DNA of 64,000 nt from Rhizobium lentis (GTDB lineage Bacteria > Pseudomonadota > Alphaproteobacteria > Rhizobiales > Rhizobiaceae): NCBI RefSeq assembly GCF_014200175.1, contig NZ_JACHBD010000011.1, positions 124,001 through 188,000 on the forward strand, read 5' to 3'. Below are positions 7,756 through 18,796 of this stretch, in pieces (the first letter of the stretch is position 1; each line of letters starts with the position of its first letter). The notes below the pieces were generated by a model, which saw only the letters and a program-made list of their open reading frames with translations, ran no database searches and was not told the origin of the DNA. Position numbers and translations under genes: made by a program.

Positions 7756-9222
7756 ATGAGTTTCAAAATCGCTATCATCGGTGCGGGCAGCGTCGGTTTC
7801 ACCAAGAAGCTGTTCACCGACATATTGTGCGTTCCGGAGTTCCGCGACGTCGAATTCGCGCTGACCGATCTCAGCGAACACAATCTCGAAATGATCAAGG
7901 CGATCCTCGACCGTATCGTCGAGTCGAACGGGCTGCCGACCAAGGTGACGGCAACGACCAACCGGCGCCAGGCGCTGGAAGGCGCGCGCTACATCATCAG
8001 CTGTGTGCGCGTCGGCGGGCTCGAGGCCTATGCCGACGATATCCGCATTCCGCTGAAATACGGTATCGACCAGTGCGTCGGCGATACGATCTGCGCCGGC
8101 GGCATCCTCTACGGCCAGCGCAACATCCCCGTCATTCTCGATTTCTGCAAAGATATCCGGGAGGTCGCCGAGCCGGGCGCGAAATTCCTGAACTATGCCA
8201 ATCCGATGGCGATGAACACCTGGGCGGCGATCGAATATGGCAAGGTCGACACCGTCGGTCTCTGCCACGGTGTCCAGCACGGCGCCGAACAGATCGCCGA
8301 GGTGCTCGGCGCCAAATCGCTTGGCGAGCTCGACTATGTCTGCTCCGGCATCAACCACCAGACCTGGTTTATCGACCTGCGCCTCAACGGCCGCAAGATC
8401 GGCAAGGATGAGCTGGTGGCCGCCTTCGAGGCGCATCCCGTCTATTCGCAGCAGGAGAAACTGCGCATCGACGTGCTGAAGCGTTTCGGCGTCTATTCGA
8501 CGGAGAGCAACGGCCACCTTTCGGAATACCTGCCCTGGTACCGCAAGCGGCCGGAGGAAATTACCCGCTGGATCGACATGTCCGACTGGATCCACGGCGA
8601 GACCGGCGGTTATCTCCGCTATTCCACCGAAACGCGCAACTGGTTCGAGACGGAATTCCCGCAATTCCTGGAATCCGCCGGCAAGCCGATCGATCCAGCC
8701 AAGCGCTCGAACGAACATGCGAGCCATATTCTCGAGGCGCTGGAGACCAACCGGGTCTATCGCGGCCATTTCAACGTCAAGAACAATGGTGTCATCACCA
8801 ACCTGCCGGCCGATGCGATCATCGAATCGCCCGGTTTCGTCGACCGCTTCGGCATCAACATGGTCTCCGGCGTCACCCTGCCGGAAGCCTGTGCGGCCAC
8901 CTGCATCGCCTCGATCAACGTCCAGCGCATGTCGGTGCATGCGGCGATCTCCGGCGACATCGACCTTCTGAAGCTCGCCGTGCTGCACGATCCGCTGGTC
9001 GGCGCCGTCTCGACGCCCGAGGAGGTCTGGCAGATGGTCGACGAGATGGTCGTTGCCCAAGCGCGCTGGCTGCCGCAATATGCCGAGGCCGTGCCGGCCG
9101 CCAAGGAGCGGCTGTCGAAATCCAAGGTGCAGACCCGAGACTGGGCCGGGGCCGCACGCCGCAGCGTCCGCTCGATCGAGGAGTTGCGCGCGGAAAAGGC
9201 GGCGCTGAAACAGGCCGGCTGA
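7756..9222 (+). CDS. agaL1: Family GH4 alpha-galactosidase, first copy
   Basis: 488 residues from ATG 7756, with GAGGTGA just upstream; a GTG at 7747 is possible but lies inside that ribosome site. GH4 enzymes use NAD and a divalent metal: the Rossmann loop GAGSVGF is at 9-15, and the metal-ligand Cys and His lie in GLCHGVQHG and GINHQTW. It hydrolyses alpha-galactosides such as melibiose or raffinose in the cytoplasm after import. First gene of the agp operon; agaL2 at the far end is a diverged paralog. Confidence 0.9.
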   Translation: MSFKIAIIGAGSVGFTKKLFTDILCVPEFRDVEFALTDLSEHNLEMIKAILDRIVESNGLPTKVTATTNRRQALEGARYIISCVRVGGLEAYADDIRIPLKYGIDQCVGDTICAGGILYGQRNIPVILDFCKDIREVAEPGAKFLNYANPMAMNTWAAIEYGKVDTVGLCHGVQHGAEQIAEVLGAKSLGELDYVCSGINHQTWFIDLRLNGRKIGKDELVAAFEAHPVYSQQEKLRIDVLKRFGVYSTESNGHLSEYLPWYRKRPEEITRWIDMSDWIHGETGGYLRYSTETRNWFETEFPQFLESAGKPIDPAKRSNEHASHILEALETNRVYRGHFNVKNNGVITNLPADAIIESPGFVDRFGINMVSGVTLPEACAATCIASINVQRMSVHAAISGDIDLLKLAVLHDPLVGAVSTPEEVWQMVDEMVVAQARWLPQYAEAVPAAKERLSKSKVQTRDWAGAARRSVRSIEELRAEKAALKQAG

Positions 9223-9241
9223 TTTACGTGAAGGATGGGTC

Positions 9242-9272
9242 GTCATGGATTTCCGGGAGGGAAATCCATGAC
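9242..9272 (+). other. Perfect 13-bp stem-loop between agaL1 and agpA
   Basis: GTCATGGATTTCC and GGAAATCCATGAC pair perfectly around a GGGAG loop, 20 bp after the agaL1 stop and 75 bp before agpA. There is no T run. It could stabilise the 5' end of an agpA transcript or trim the agaL1 mRNA; it could also be a protein-binding inverted repeat. Confidence 0.55.
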
Positions 9273-9346
9273 ATCAACCCGCCGTCACGCCGTTCGAGGA
9301 GAAAGGAGCCGGCTGCCCCCGTGCTCCGAAACAAGAGGGAGAAACG

Positions 9347-11434
9347 ATGATGAATTTCCGCAAAGCAGGCATTCTGGCCGGACTGGCGCTCGGCGTCTCG
9401 GTCTTGGCGCTGCATGCCCATGCTTCCGAACCGACCGTGCCGCCGGTGCCGCCGGAATTTCCGGCCGAAGGCAAGATCAACTATGTCGCGCGCGACTCCA
9501 TTCTGGAGTTCAAGGCGCTGCCCGAATATCACGAGCCCGACTGGGTGACGAAGAATTTCGTCTCCGCCGGCAAGCTTCCCCCCGTGAAGGATCGTCTGCC
9601 GAAGGAGCCGATGGTCTTCAAGACGGGCAATATGCCCGATGGCGTCGGCGTCTACGGCGATACGATGCGCCATGTCATCGGCGGCCGGCCGGAAGGCTGG
9701 AACTACGGCGCCGGCCAGACGCAGGGCTGGGGCGGCATCGATATCGGCCTATCCGAATGCCTGACGCGCACCGCGCCGCTGTTCCAGGTGAAAGCCCAGG
9801 ACACCGAGCCGCTGCCGAACCTGGCCAAGAGCTGGGATTGGTCCGAGGACGGCCACAAGCTGACCATGCATCTGATCGAAGGCGCCAAATGGTCGGACGG
9901 CGCGCCCTTCAATGCCGACGACATCATGTTCTACTGGGACGACGAAGTGATCGACCCGAACGTCTCGCCGCTCGGCGGCGGCGCATCGCCTGAGGCTTTC
10001 GGTGTCGGCACGACGCTGAAGAAGATCGACGACTACACGGTCGAATGGACCTTCAAGGAGGCCTTCCCGAAGCAATATCTCTACACGATGGCCTATCCGA
10101 ACTTCTGCCCGGGTCCGTCGCATATCCTGAAGCCCCAGCACCCGAAATACTCGAAGAACACCTACGACCAGTTCAAAAACGCCTTCCCGCCGGAATATAT
10201 GAACATGCCTGTGATGGGCGCCTGGGTGCCGGTGGAATATCGCTCCGACGACATCATCGTGCTGCGCCGCAACCCCTATTACTGGAAGGTCGATGAGAAG
10301 GGCAACCAGCTGCCTTATCTCAACGAGCTGCACTACAAGCTCTCGACCTGGGCTGATCGCGACGTTCAGGCCGTGGCAGGCTCCGCCGATATCTCCAACC
10401 TCGAGCAGCCGGAAAACTTCGTCGCCTCGCTGAAGCGGGCCGCCGAAAAGACCGCGCCGGCCCGGCTTGCCTTCGGGCCGCGCCTGATCGGCTATAACCT
10501 GCGGATGAACTTCTCCGCCAATGGCTGGGGCAACCCGGATGAGCGCGGCCAGGCGATCCGCGAGCTCAACCGCAACGAGGACTTCCGCAAGGCCGTCACC
10601 ATGGCGCTCGACCGCAAGGCGATCGGCGACTCGCTGGTCAAGGGACCGTTCACGGCGATCTATCCCGGCGGGCTTTCCTCCGGCACCAGCTTCTACGACC
10701 GCAACTCCACCGTCTATTATCCCTTCGATCTCAAGGGCGCCAAGGCCGAACTCGCTAAGGCCGGCCTCAAGGATACCGACGGCGACGGCATCGTGAACTT
10801 CCCGGCCGGCACGGCCGGCGGCAAGAATGTCGAAATCGTCATGCTGGTCAACAATCAGTACACGACCGACAAGAGCCTTGCCGAAGGTGTGGTCGGCCAG
10901 ATGGAGAAGCTCGGGCTGAAGATCGTCCTCAATGCGCTCGACGGCGCCAAGCGTGACGATGCGCATTATGCCGGCCGCTTCGACTGGCTGATCCAGCGCA
11001 ACACCACGGAACTGTCGTCGGTGGTGCAGAATACCGAGCAGCTTGCCCCGGTCGGCCCGCGCACCAGCTGGCAGCATCGCGCCGGCAAGGATGATCAGCT
11101 CGATCTGATGCCCTTCGAAAAGGAACTGGTCGACGTCGTCAATAAGTTTACGACGAGCCAGAACAATGACGAGCGCGTCAATCTGATGAAGCAGTATCAG
11201 AAGATCTCGACCGAGCACGTCAACACCGTCGGACTGACGGAATATCCGGGCGCGCTCATCATCAACAAGCGCTTCTCGAACGTCCCCCAGGGCACACCGA
11301 TCTTCATGTTCAACTGGGCTGAAGATTCGGTGATCCGCGAACGCCTGTGGGTGGCCGCCGACAAGCAGGGCAAATACGAGCTGTTCCCCGAGCAGCTGCC
11401 CGGCAAGCCCGGCGACAAGGGTCCGATCAACTGA
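9347..11434 (+). CDS. agpA: Alpha-galactoside ABC transporter, periplasmic binding protein
   Basis: 695 residues; tandem ATG codons at 9347 and 9350 follow GAGGGAG. A signal peptide ends near ALHAHA (residue 26). The rest is a family-5 extracellular solute-binding protein (oligopeptide/nickel type), longer than usual, with the typical segment GYNLRMNF and the C-terminal part in which ligand-binding lobes close. S. meliloti AgpA, required for growth on melibiose and raffinose, belongs to the same family and sits in the same gene order. Stem-loops on both sides fit the usual excess of binding protein over permease. Confidence 0.9.
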   Translation: MMNFRKAGILAGLALGVSVLALHAHASEPTVPPVPPEFPAEGKINYVARDSILEFKALPEYHEPDWVTKNFVSAGKLPPVKDRLPKEPMVFKTGNMPDGVGVYGDTMRHVIGGRPEGWNYGAGQTQGWGGIDIGLSECLTRTAPLFQVKAQDTEPLPNLAKSWDWSEDGHKLTMHLIEGAKWSDGAPFNADDIMFYWDDEVIDPNVSPLGGGASPEAFGVGTTLKKIDDYTVEWTFKEAFPKQYLYTMAYPNFCPGPSHILKPQHPKYSKNTYDQFKNAFPPEYMNMPVMGAWVPVEYRSDDIIVLRRNPYYWKVDEKGNQLPYLNELHYKLSTWADRDVQAVAGSADISNLEQPENFVASLKRAAEKTAPARLAFGPRLIGYNLRMNFSANGWGNPDERGQAIRELNRNEDFRKAVTMALDRKAIGDSLVKGPFTAIYPGGLSSGTSFYDRNSTVYYPFDLKGAKAELAKAGLKDTDGDGIVNFPAGTAGGKNVEIVMLVNNQYTTDKSLAEGVVGQMEKLGLKIVLNALDGAKRDDAHYAGRFDWLIQRNTTELSSVVQNTEQLAPVGPRTSWQHRAGKDDQLDLMPFEKELVDVVNKFTTSQNNDERVNLMKQYQKISTEHVNTVGLTEYPGALIINKRFSNVPQGTPIFMFNWAEDSVIRERLWVAADKQGKYELFPEQLPGKPGDKGPIN

Positions 11435-11464
11435 TGCATTGGCATCAGGAATGAAAGAGCCAAA

Positions 11465-11489
11465 GCGCGTCGCAGGTGATGCGACGCGC
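11465..11489 (+). other. Stem-loop after agpA
   Basis: GCGCGTCGCA and TGCGACGCGC form a perfect 10-bp stem with loop GGTGA, 30 bp after the agpA stop. There is no T run. Together with the next hairpin it probably limits read-through into the permease genes or protects the agpA 3' end. Confidence 0.6.
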
Positions 11490-11521
11490 GGGAAAAAGTT
11501 CCCTCCCAGCTGAAGCGAGAG

Positions 11522-11548
11522 TCAGGCCGCGCGTGGCGCGCGGCCTGA
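11522..11548 (+). other. Second stem-loop between agpA and agpB
   Basis: TCAGGCCGCGCG and CGCGCGGCCTGA form a perfect 12-bp GC-rich stem with a 3-nt loop (TGG), 64 bp before agpB. Such a strong hairpin between the binding-protein and permease genes is typical of differential expression inside ABC operons. Confidence 0.65.
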
Positions 11549-11612
11549 TATGACCAACAAGCCGGCCGCGCCGACAAGGAGCGACTGGCGGCAAGGAGAA
11601 GCGGACCGTCCG

Positions 11613-12620
11613 ATGTTACGATTCCTGCTCGTGCGCATAGCCTCCGCGATCCCCGTTCTGTTCATCCTGAGCGTGGTGACCTTCGCGATCATCCAGGCTC
11701 CGCCCGGTGACTATGCCGATTACATAAGATCGCAGCTGATCAACCAGGGCGGCGCCTCCTACGCCCAGGCCGAAGCGCAGGCGCAGGCCTACCGGGTCGA
11801 GCACGGCCTCGACAAGCCGATGGTCGTGCAATACGTCAACTGGATCGGCGGCATCGTCACCCGCGGCGATTTCGGCTACAGCATGTTCTACAACAAACCG
11901 GTTGCCGACGTCGTGGGCGAGCGCCTGCCGCGCACCCTGCTTCTGGCGCTCGTCTGCCACATCTTCGCTTCCGTGCTCGGCATCGGTTTCGGCATCTGGG
12001 CGGCGACGCGCCAGTACAGCTGGATCGACAGCCTGCTTTCGGGAATTTCCTTCCTCGGCATGACGGTGCCGCGCTTTCTGATGGCACTGATCATCGTCTA
12101 TCTCCTGGTCTTCCAGTTCAACGTGTCCGAAATCGGCAGCTTCTTTTCGCCGCAATATGGCGGCGCGCCCTGGTCCTGGGCGAAATTCGTCGATCTCGTC
12201 CGCCATGTCTGGCCGGTTGTGGCGATCGCCACCTTCGGCGGGCTTGCCTACAATATGCGCGTCATGCGCGGTAATCTGCTCGACACGCTGAATGCCCAAT
12301 ATGTCGAAACCGCCAAAGCCAAAGGTCTTACGGGCGGGGCGGTGGTGATGCGCCACGCCGTCCCGAACGCGCTGCATCCGCTTGTCATGTATCAGGGCGT
12401 CGTGCTGCCCTACATGCTGACCGGTGAGATCGAAACCGCGATCATCTTCGCGCTGCCGACCGTCGGGCCGGCGATCGTCGGCTCGATGGCGGTCGGCGAC
12501 GTCTATGTCACCGCGACCTTCATGATGGTGCTGTCGGCAACGCTGATCGTCGGCAATATCATCGCCGACATGCTGCTCGCCTTGCTCGATCCACGTGTAC
12601 GCCAATTCGGAGGAGCCTGA
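11613..12620 (+). CDS. agpB: Alpha-galactoside ABC transporter permease (DppB type)
   Basis: 335 residues from ATG 11613: the canonical DppB beginning MLRFLLVRI starts here, and AAGGAG lies about 14 nt upstream. An in-frame ATG at 11550 lacks a ribosome site and directly follows a hairpin, so it is not preferred. Six predicted membrane spans; the ATPase-contact loop is ETAKAKGLTGGAVVMRHAVP. Inner-membrane partner of AgpC. Its stop is one base before the agpC ATG. Confidence 0.88.
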   Translation: MLRFLLVRIASAIPVLFILSVVTFAIIQAPPGDYADYIRSQLINQGGASYAQAEAQAQAYRVEHGLDKPMVVQYVNWIGGIVTRGDFGYSMFYNKPVADVVGERLPRTLLLALVCHIFASVLGIGFGIWAATRQYSWIDSLLSGISFLGMTVPRFLMALIIVYLLVFQFNVSEIGSFFSPQYGGAPWSWAKFVDLVRHVWPVVAIATFGGLAYNMRVMRGNLLDTLNAQYVETAKAKGLTGGAVVMRHAVPNALHPLVMYQGVVLPYMLTGEIETAIIFALPTVGPAIVGSMAVGDVYVTATFMMVLSATLIVGNIIADMLLALLDPRVRQFGGA

Positions 12621-12621
12621 G

Positions 12622-13758
12622 ATGCTTGCTTTCGACTCTTCCGACACGCCGCCGACAACCGAGCACGCGATCAGGAAGCCTCCGCACGGCAATGAGAGCT
12701 ATCTGGCGCTCGTCTGGCGCCGGCTTAGGCGCTCCTGGACCGGCATGGCCGGGCTGGTGCTCGTCGGGCTGCTGCTCCTGATGGCGGTCTTTGCCGATTT
12801 CTTCGCGCCGATGGATCCGAAGGCGACCGATGTCGGCTTCGCGCCGCCGCAGGTGATGAGCTTCCACGACAAGGACGGCAATTTCGTCTTCCAGCCGCGG
12901 GTCTATGCGCTTTCGGATTCCGAGGAGCTCGACCCGGTCACCTTCCAGCCGATCGTCGGCATGGATTACGACAATCCGCGCCTGCTCGGCTTCTTCGTCA
13001 AGGGCGCCGAATACAAGCTGTTCGGCCTCATTCCGGCCGACCGCCACTTCTTCGGCTCGACCGACGGCCAGCCCGTGCATTTCCTCGGCACCGACAAGTT
13101 CGGCCGCGATGTGCTGTCGCGCGCCATCATCGGCTCGCGCATCTCGCTGATGATCGCGCTGACCGTCGTCTTCATCGTCACCCTGATCGGCACGACCGTC
13201 GGCATGGTGTCGGGCTATTTCGGCGGCACCTTCGATATCTGGTTGCAGCGCTTCGTCGAGCTGGTGCTCGCCTTCCCGCAGCTGCCGCTCTATCTGGCGC
13301 TGACCTCGCTGATCCCGGTGACGGCGCCGACCAATGTCTTCCTCGGCTTCGTGATCGTCGTGATGTCGGCGCTCGGCTGGGCGCAGATGTCACGCGAGGT
13401 GCGCGGCAAGACCCTGGCGCTCGCCCGTATCGATTACGTCAGGGCGGCGATGGCCGTCGGCGCCACCGACCGGCGCATTATCATGCAGCATATTTTCCCG
13501 AATGTGATGAGCCACGTCATCGTCGCGGTGACGCTGGCCATACCGAGCGTCGTGCTCCTGGAATCCTTCCTCGGTTTCTTAGGCTTTGCCGTCAAGCCGC
13601 CGCTGATCTCCTGGGGGTTGATGCTGCAGGATACGGCGACCTATTCGGTCATCGGCTCCTATCCCTGGATTCTCGCTCCCGTCGGCTTCGTGCTCGTCAC
13701 CGTCTTCGCCTTCAATGCGCTCGGCGACGGACTGCGCGATGCAGTCGACCCCTATTGA
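12622..13758 (+). CDS. agpC: Alpha-galactoside ABC transporter permease (DppC type)
   Basis: 378 residues from ATG 12622 with GGAGGAG upstream; an open extension into agpB is ignored. The DppC-type permease has an unusually long periplasmic segment (about 90 residues) between the first and second membrane spans, containing repeated aromatic and acidic stretches up to GTDKFGRDVLSR. The EAA-type loop is around ARIDYVRAAMAVGATDRRII. The long insert may serve recognition of a sugar-loaded binding protein rather than a peptide one; that is inference. Confidence 0.88.
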   Translation: MLAFDSSDTPPTTEHAIRKPPHGNESYLALVWRRLRRSWTGMAGLVLVGLLLLMAVFADFFAPMDPKATDVGFAPPQVMSFHDKDGNFVFQPRVYALSDSEELDPVTFQPIVGMDYDNPRLLGFFVKGAEYKLFGLIPADRHFFGSTDGQPVHFLGTDKFGRDVLSRAIIGSRISLMIALTVVFIVTLIGTTVGMVSGYFGGTFDIWLQRFVELVLAFPQLPLYLALTSLIPVTAPTNVFLGFVIVVMSALGWAQMSREVRGKTLALARIDYVRAAMAVGATDRRIIMQHIFPNVMSHVIVAVTLAIPSVVLLESFLGFLGFAVKPPLISWGLMLQDTATYSVIGSYPWILAPVGFVLVTVFAFNALGDGLRDAVDPY

Positions 13759-13768
13759 GGTGATCGAT

Positions 13769-15436
<1,668 letters not shown>

Positions 15437-15458
15437 TTATCGAATGCCGGAGGCACTA

Positions 15459-16829
15459 ATGGCAGCAAATCCCAAAATCACCTTCATCGGAGCAGGTTCC
15501 ACCGTCTTCATGAAGAACATCATCGGCGACGTGTTGCAGCGTCCGGCGCTCTCGGGCGCAACGATCGCCCTTATGGACCTCAATCCGCAGCGGTTGGAAG
15601 AAAGCGGCATCGTCGTCAACAAGCTGATCTCGACGCTCGGCGTCAAGGCCAGGGCCGAGACCTATTCCGACCAGCGCAAGGCGCTGGCCGGCGCCGATTT
15701 CGTCGTCGTCGCCTTCCAGATCGGCGGCTATGAGCCTTGCACCGTCACCGATTTCGAGGTGCCGAAGAAATACGGCCTGCGCCAGACGATCGCCGACACG
15801 CTCGGCGTCGGCGGCATCATGCGCGGCCTGCGCACCGTGCCGCATCTCTGGAAGGTCTGCGAGGATATGCTCGCCGTCTGCCCCCAGGCGATCATGCTGC
15901 AATATGTCAACCCGATGGCGATCAACACCTGGGCGATTGCGGAGAAATACCCGACCATTCGCCAGGTCGGCCTCTGCCACTCGGTGCAGGGCACGGCGAT
16001 GGAGCTTGCCCACGATCTCGACATTCCCTACGAGGAAATCCGCTACCGCGCCGCCGGCATCAACCACATGGCCTTCTATCTCAAATTCGAGCATCGCCAG
16101 GCCGACGGCTCCTACCGCAACCTCTATCCCGATCTCTTGCGCGCCTATCGCGAGGGCAGGGCGCCGAAGCCCGGCTGGAACCCGCGCTGCCCGAACAAGG
16201 TGCGCTATGAGATGCTGACGCGGCTCGGCTATTTCGTCACCGAAAGCTCGGAGCATTTCGCCGAATACACGCCCTATTTTATCAAGGAGGGCCGCGATGA
16301 CCTGATCGAGAAATTCGGCATCCCGCTCGATGAATATCCGAAGCGCTGCATCGAGCAGATCGAGCGCTGGAAGGGCCAGGCGGAGGCCTACCGCAGCGCC
16401 GACAAGATCGAGGTTCAGCCATCGAAGGAATATGCCTCCTCGATCATCAACTCGGTCTGGACCGGCGAACCCTCGGTGATCTACGGCAACGTCCGCAACA
16501 ATGGCTGCATCACCTCGCTGCCGGAAAATTGCGCCGCCGAAGTGCCCTGCCTCGTCGACGCCTCCGGCATCCAGCCGACCTTCATCGGCGACCTGCCGCC
16601 GCAGCTGACCGCGCTGATCCGCACCAATATCAACGTGCAGGAGCTGACGGTGCAGGCGCTGATGACCGAAAATCGCGAGCACATCTACCACGCCGCGATG
16701 ATGGATCCGCACACCGCCGCCGAACTCGACCTCGACCAGATCTGGTCGCTGGTCGACGACCTGCTCGCCACCCACGGCGACTGGCTGCCGGAATGGGCCC
16801 GCACCTCCAAGAAAGTCCAGGCCGCCTGA
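15459..16829 (+). CDS. agaL2: Family GH4 alpha-galactosidase, second copy
   Basis: 456 residues from ATG 15459, preceded by GGAGGC; an ATG at 15444 is in frame but covers that site. GH4 marks: GAGSTVFMKN dinucleotide loop, and metal ligands in GLCHSVQGT and GINHMAF. It is clearly homologous to the first gene of the operon but well diverged, so the two may split substrates (for example melibiose against raffinose or stachyose). Last gene of the agp operon, followed by a terminator. Confidence 0.9.
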   Translation: MAANPKITFIGAGSTVFMKNIIGDVLQRPALSGATIALMDLNPQRLEESGIVVNKLISTLGVKARAETYSDQRKALAGADFVVVAFQIGGYEPCTVTDFEVPKKYGLRQTIADTLGVGGIMRGLRTVPHLWKVCEDMLAVCPQAIMLQYVNPMAINTWAIAEKYPTIRQVGLCHSVQGTAMELAHDLDIPYEEIRYRAAGINHMAFYLKFEHRQADGSYRNLYPDLLRAYREGRAPKPGWNPRCPNKVRYEMLTRLGYFVTESSEHFAEYTPYFIKEGRDDLIEKFGIPLDEYPKRCIEQIERWKGQAEAYRSADKIEVQPSKEYASSIINSVWTGEPSVIYGNVRNNGCITSLPENCAAEVPCLVDASGIQPTFIGDLPPQLTALIRTNINVQELTVQALMTENREHIYHAAMMDPHTAAELDLDQIWSLVDDLLATHGDWLPEWARTSKKVQAA

Positions 16830-16856
16830 CCGCCTCTCCCTGGTCGGGCATCAAGG

Positions 16857-16888
16857 AGCCCCGCGGTGGCAACAACCGCGGGGCTTTT
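16857..16888 (+). terminator. Intrinsic terminator of the agp operon
   Basis: AGCCCCGCGGT and ACCGCGGGGCT form a perfect 11-bp stem around GGCAACA, followed by TTTT (16885-16888), 27 bp after the agaL2 stop. Confidence 0.85.
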
Positions 16889-16925
16889 GCGTGGGGAAAC
16901 CCGTCGGCATCAAACGCCGGAAACT

Positions 16926-17225
16926 CTAGATCCCCGATCCATCGAGCTGCTCGTCGTCATCGCCTTCCCAGGGCGAGGGCATCGAGGTGCGATTGGCCGA
17001 GGGCATCGGCATCCAACACTTCAACTCCGGCTCGGCATATTCGATAATGTGCCCGGGCGAAGAATCCGAGGCGCGCCAGCCTTCTCCCGCGAATTGATCG
17101 CCATGCGACCAATAGGCGAGATCAACCTCCGCCGGCCCCTGCTCGGACGCCCGGATCGTCACCAGGATCCGGCTGCCGTCCTTCGGTGCGGTTGCCATAT
17201 TGCGCCAGCGGTCTGGTTCATCCAT
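16926..17225 (-). CDS. Small tryptophan-rich conserved protein
   Basis: 99 residues with a strong AGGAGG before the ATG. The segment MATAPKDGSRILVTIR followed by several tryptophans (YWSHG, GWRAS, CWMPMP) resembles the short DUF551-like fold found in phage and bacterial genomes. No function is known. It is convergent with the agp operon. Confidence 0.7.
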   Translation of the reverse strand: MDEPDRWRNMATAPKDGSRILVTIRASEQGPAEVDLAYWSHGDQFAGEGWRASDSSPGHIIEYAEPELKCWMPMPSANRTSMPSPWEGDDDEQLDGSGI

Positions 17226-17406
17226 CGATTTTCCTCCTGCCTTGCTGCTGGTGCAAGTGTTGCCTTGTCATCGAAGGCGGTCAACCCAAACTTTGCGGAG
17301 CCCGCCCTCGTCTGTCCGATCCAAAGAATCTTTCCTGATCAATTCTCTTCAAACGGAAGATGCAAATGCGGTATCTGAACCGATCTGGTCGTGCTACGCA
17401 TCGGAC

Positions 17407-18317
17407 ATGGGATTCGGGGTCTTCATCCACCGCTCAGATTCGATCTACGACGACAGCCCGGCAGAACAATATCAGTTCCCGACTCAATATCTCGGTCGCG
17501 TGCAAGCTTGCCTCGGAGACTGGATTATTTATTACGAGCCGCGCAAGGTTGCGGTGACCCGCGGCTATTTTGCTGTCGCCAAGGTAGCCAAGGTCATTCC
17601 GGATCCGAAGGCGTCCGGCATGTATCTGGCACTCATCGAGCCTGGCAGTTACCTCGATTTCGTCAATGCCGTTCCGTTTAGCGGGCCGGACGGTGTGATT
17701 GAGCGGGGGGTGCTGAATGAGGAGCGGCGGATTTCCGGTCGAGCACAGGCCGCTGTACGCCCGATATCCACTGCAGATTTCAATCGGATCGTGTTGATTG
17801 GCTTAGATGAGCATGAGCCTGAGCTGCCTCGGTTGGATGAGCCAGGAGCAGCGCCCCGTGCCGACGGATTTGAAGACAGAGCTCAAGCGCTCTTCACATT
17901 CGACCACGACCGCGATCGAGTTATGCAGCTGTCGTCGCGGATAGTGCGCAATCGGCTATTTCGTCGACTTGTGCTGCAGGCCTATGACAAACGGTGCGCA
18001 ATCACCGCCTGAAGCTGATAAACGGCGGCGGGCGTGCGGAAGTCGACGCTGCGCATATCCGCCCCGTGGAGGCAAATGGACCCGATATTCTCACGAACGG
18101 CATTGCTCTTTCTGGTACCGCACACTGGATGTTCGACCGCGGGCTGATCGGCCTCTCGGATGAACTCGATATCCTAATCTCCCGGCAAGCCAACGATCGG
18201 GAAAGCGTCCGAAGCCTGATCAACAAGTCTGGAAAGGCGATTGTGCCGCCCCGGCAGTTCGAGCGGCCACATCCTCATTTTCTCCAGTGGCATCGCCAAT
18301 ATTGCTTCAAGCAGTAG
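17407..18317 (+). pseudogene. HNH endonuclease gene broken by a frameshift
   Basis: From ATG 17407 (MGFGVFIHRSDSIYDD) the frame runs to KRCAIT and then hits TGA at 18010-18012. The expected continuation, LKLINGGGRAEVDAAHIRP, is in the next frame and runs to a stop at 18315-18317. Adding one base after ATCACC would restore CAITG-LKLINGG and the full HNH core (C, AAHIRP, NGIALSGTAHWMFD). So one base is missing near 18004-18007. Restored length would be about 303 residues. No good ribosome site is visible before 17407. The family is probably a putative restriction-type or housekeeping endonuclease of unknown target. Either a true decay mutation or a sequencing error. Confidence 0.8.
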
Positions 18318-18796
18318 CAAAGACAGCCCGGATCGTTTGAGCCGTTAGTGCCGAGAGAGCTACCTAAAAACCGCCGCTGCCGACGAGCGTTTTAGAGGCC
18401 TTCTGCCGCGCTATAGACCAAGTCATTTACCGCCCGCTTGCCAAAAAACCGTAATTGCGTCACCTAAATCACCCATCGACAGAGCTGGCATAAGAATTGG
18501 ATCCACGCTGAATGCGCATAGCATGCGTTTTTCTTGGTGCATTTCTTGTCATACGAAACGTCTATCGGCGCGGCGGCCTGCATATTGAGCAATCCTATCC
18601 TCCGATAGGTGCTAGTTACGACGTGCGGGAAGTCCAAATCCAATATCGTTGAGTTTCGATAGGCATTACTTATCGGGAGGCGTTGCCGCCAATCAGGTCA
18701 AAAGCGTTGTCAAACCGAACACCTCTGGCGCCTTGCAGCGGTTCAGGGCATCCTATGATGGCTGAAAATTGTGTTTTGGCAGTTGGAGGAATGCCG
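18318..18796. other. 479-bp gap holding a truncated copy of the protease gene start
   Basis: No gene of its own. Bases 18414-18548 match the promoter and first codons of the protease gene at 28.5 kb (listed separately). The copied start codon opens a frame (MRIACVFLGAFL) that soon leaves homology and ends. The rest, 18549-18796, shows only the inverted pair CTATCGG (18562-18568) / CCGATAG (18602-18608). Confidence 0.6.
18414..18548 (+). repeat. Left copy of a ~135-bp direct repeat (5' end of tail-specific protease gene)
   Basis: Aligned without gaps to 28455-28589 at a constant offset of 10,041 bp. The core 18433-18548 differs at 7 of 116 positions by my count; the 19 bp to the left are weaker (7 mismatches). 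The copy includes the promoter region, the ATG (18512-18514) and about 12 codons, then similarity stops abruptly. It is a relic of duplication or of insertion of the 10-kb stretch in between. Confidence 0.85.
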
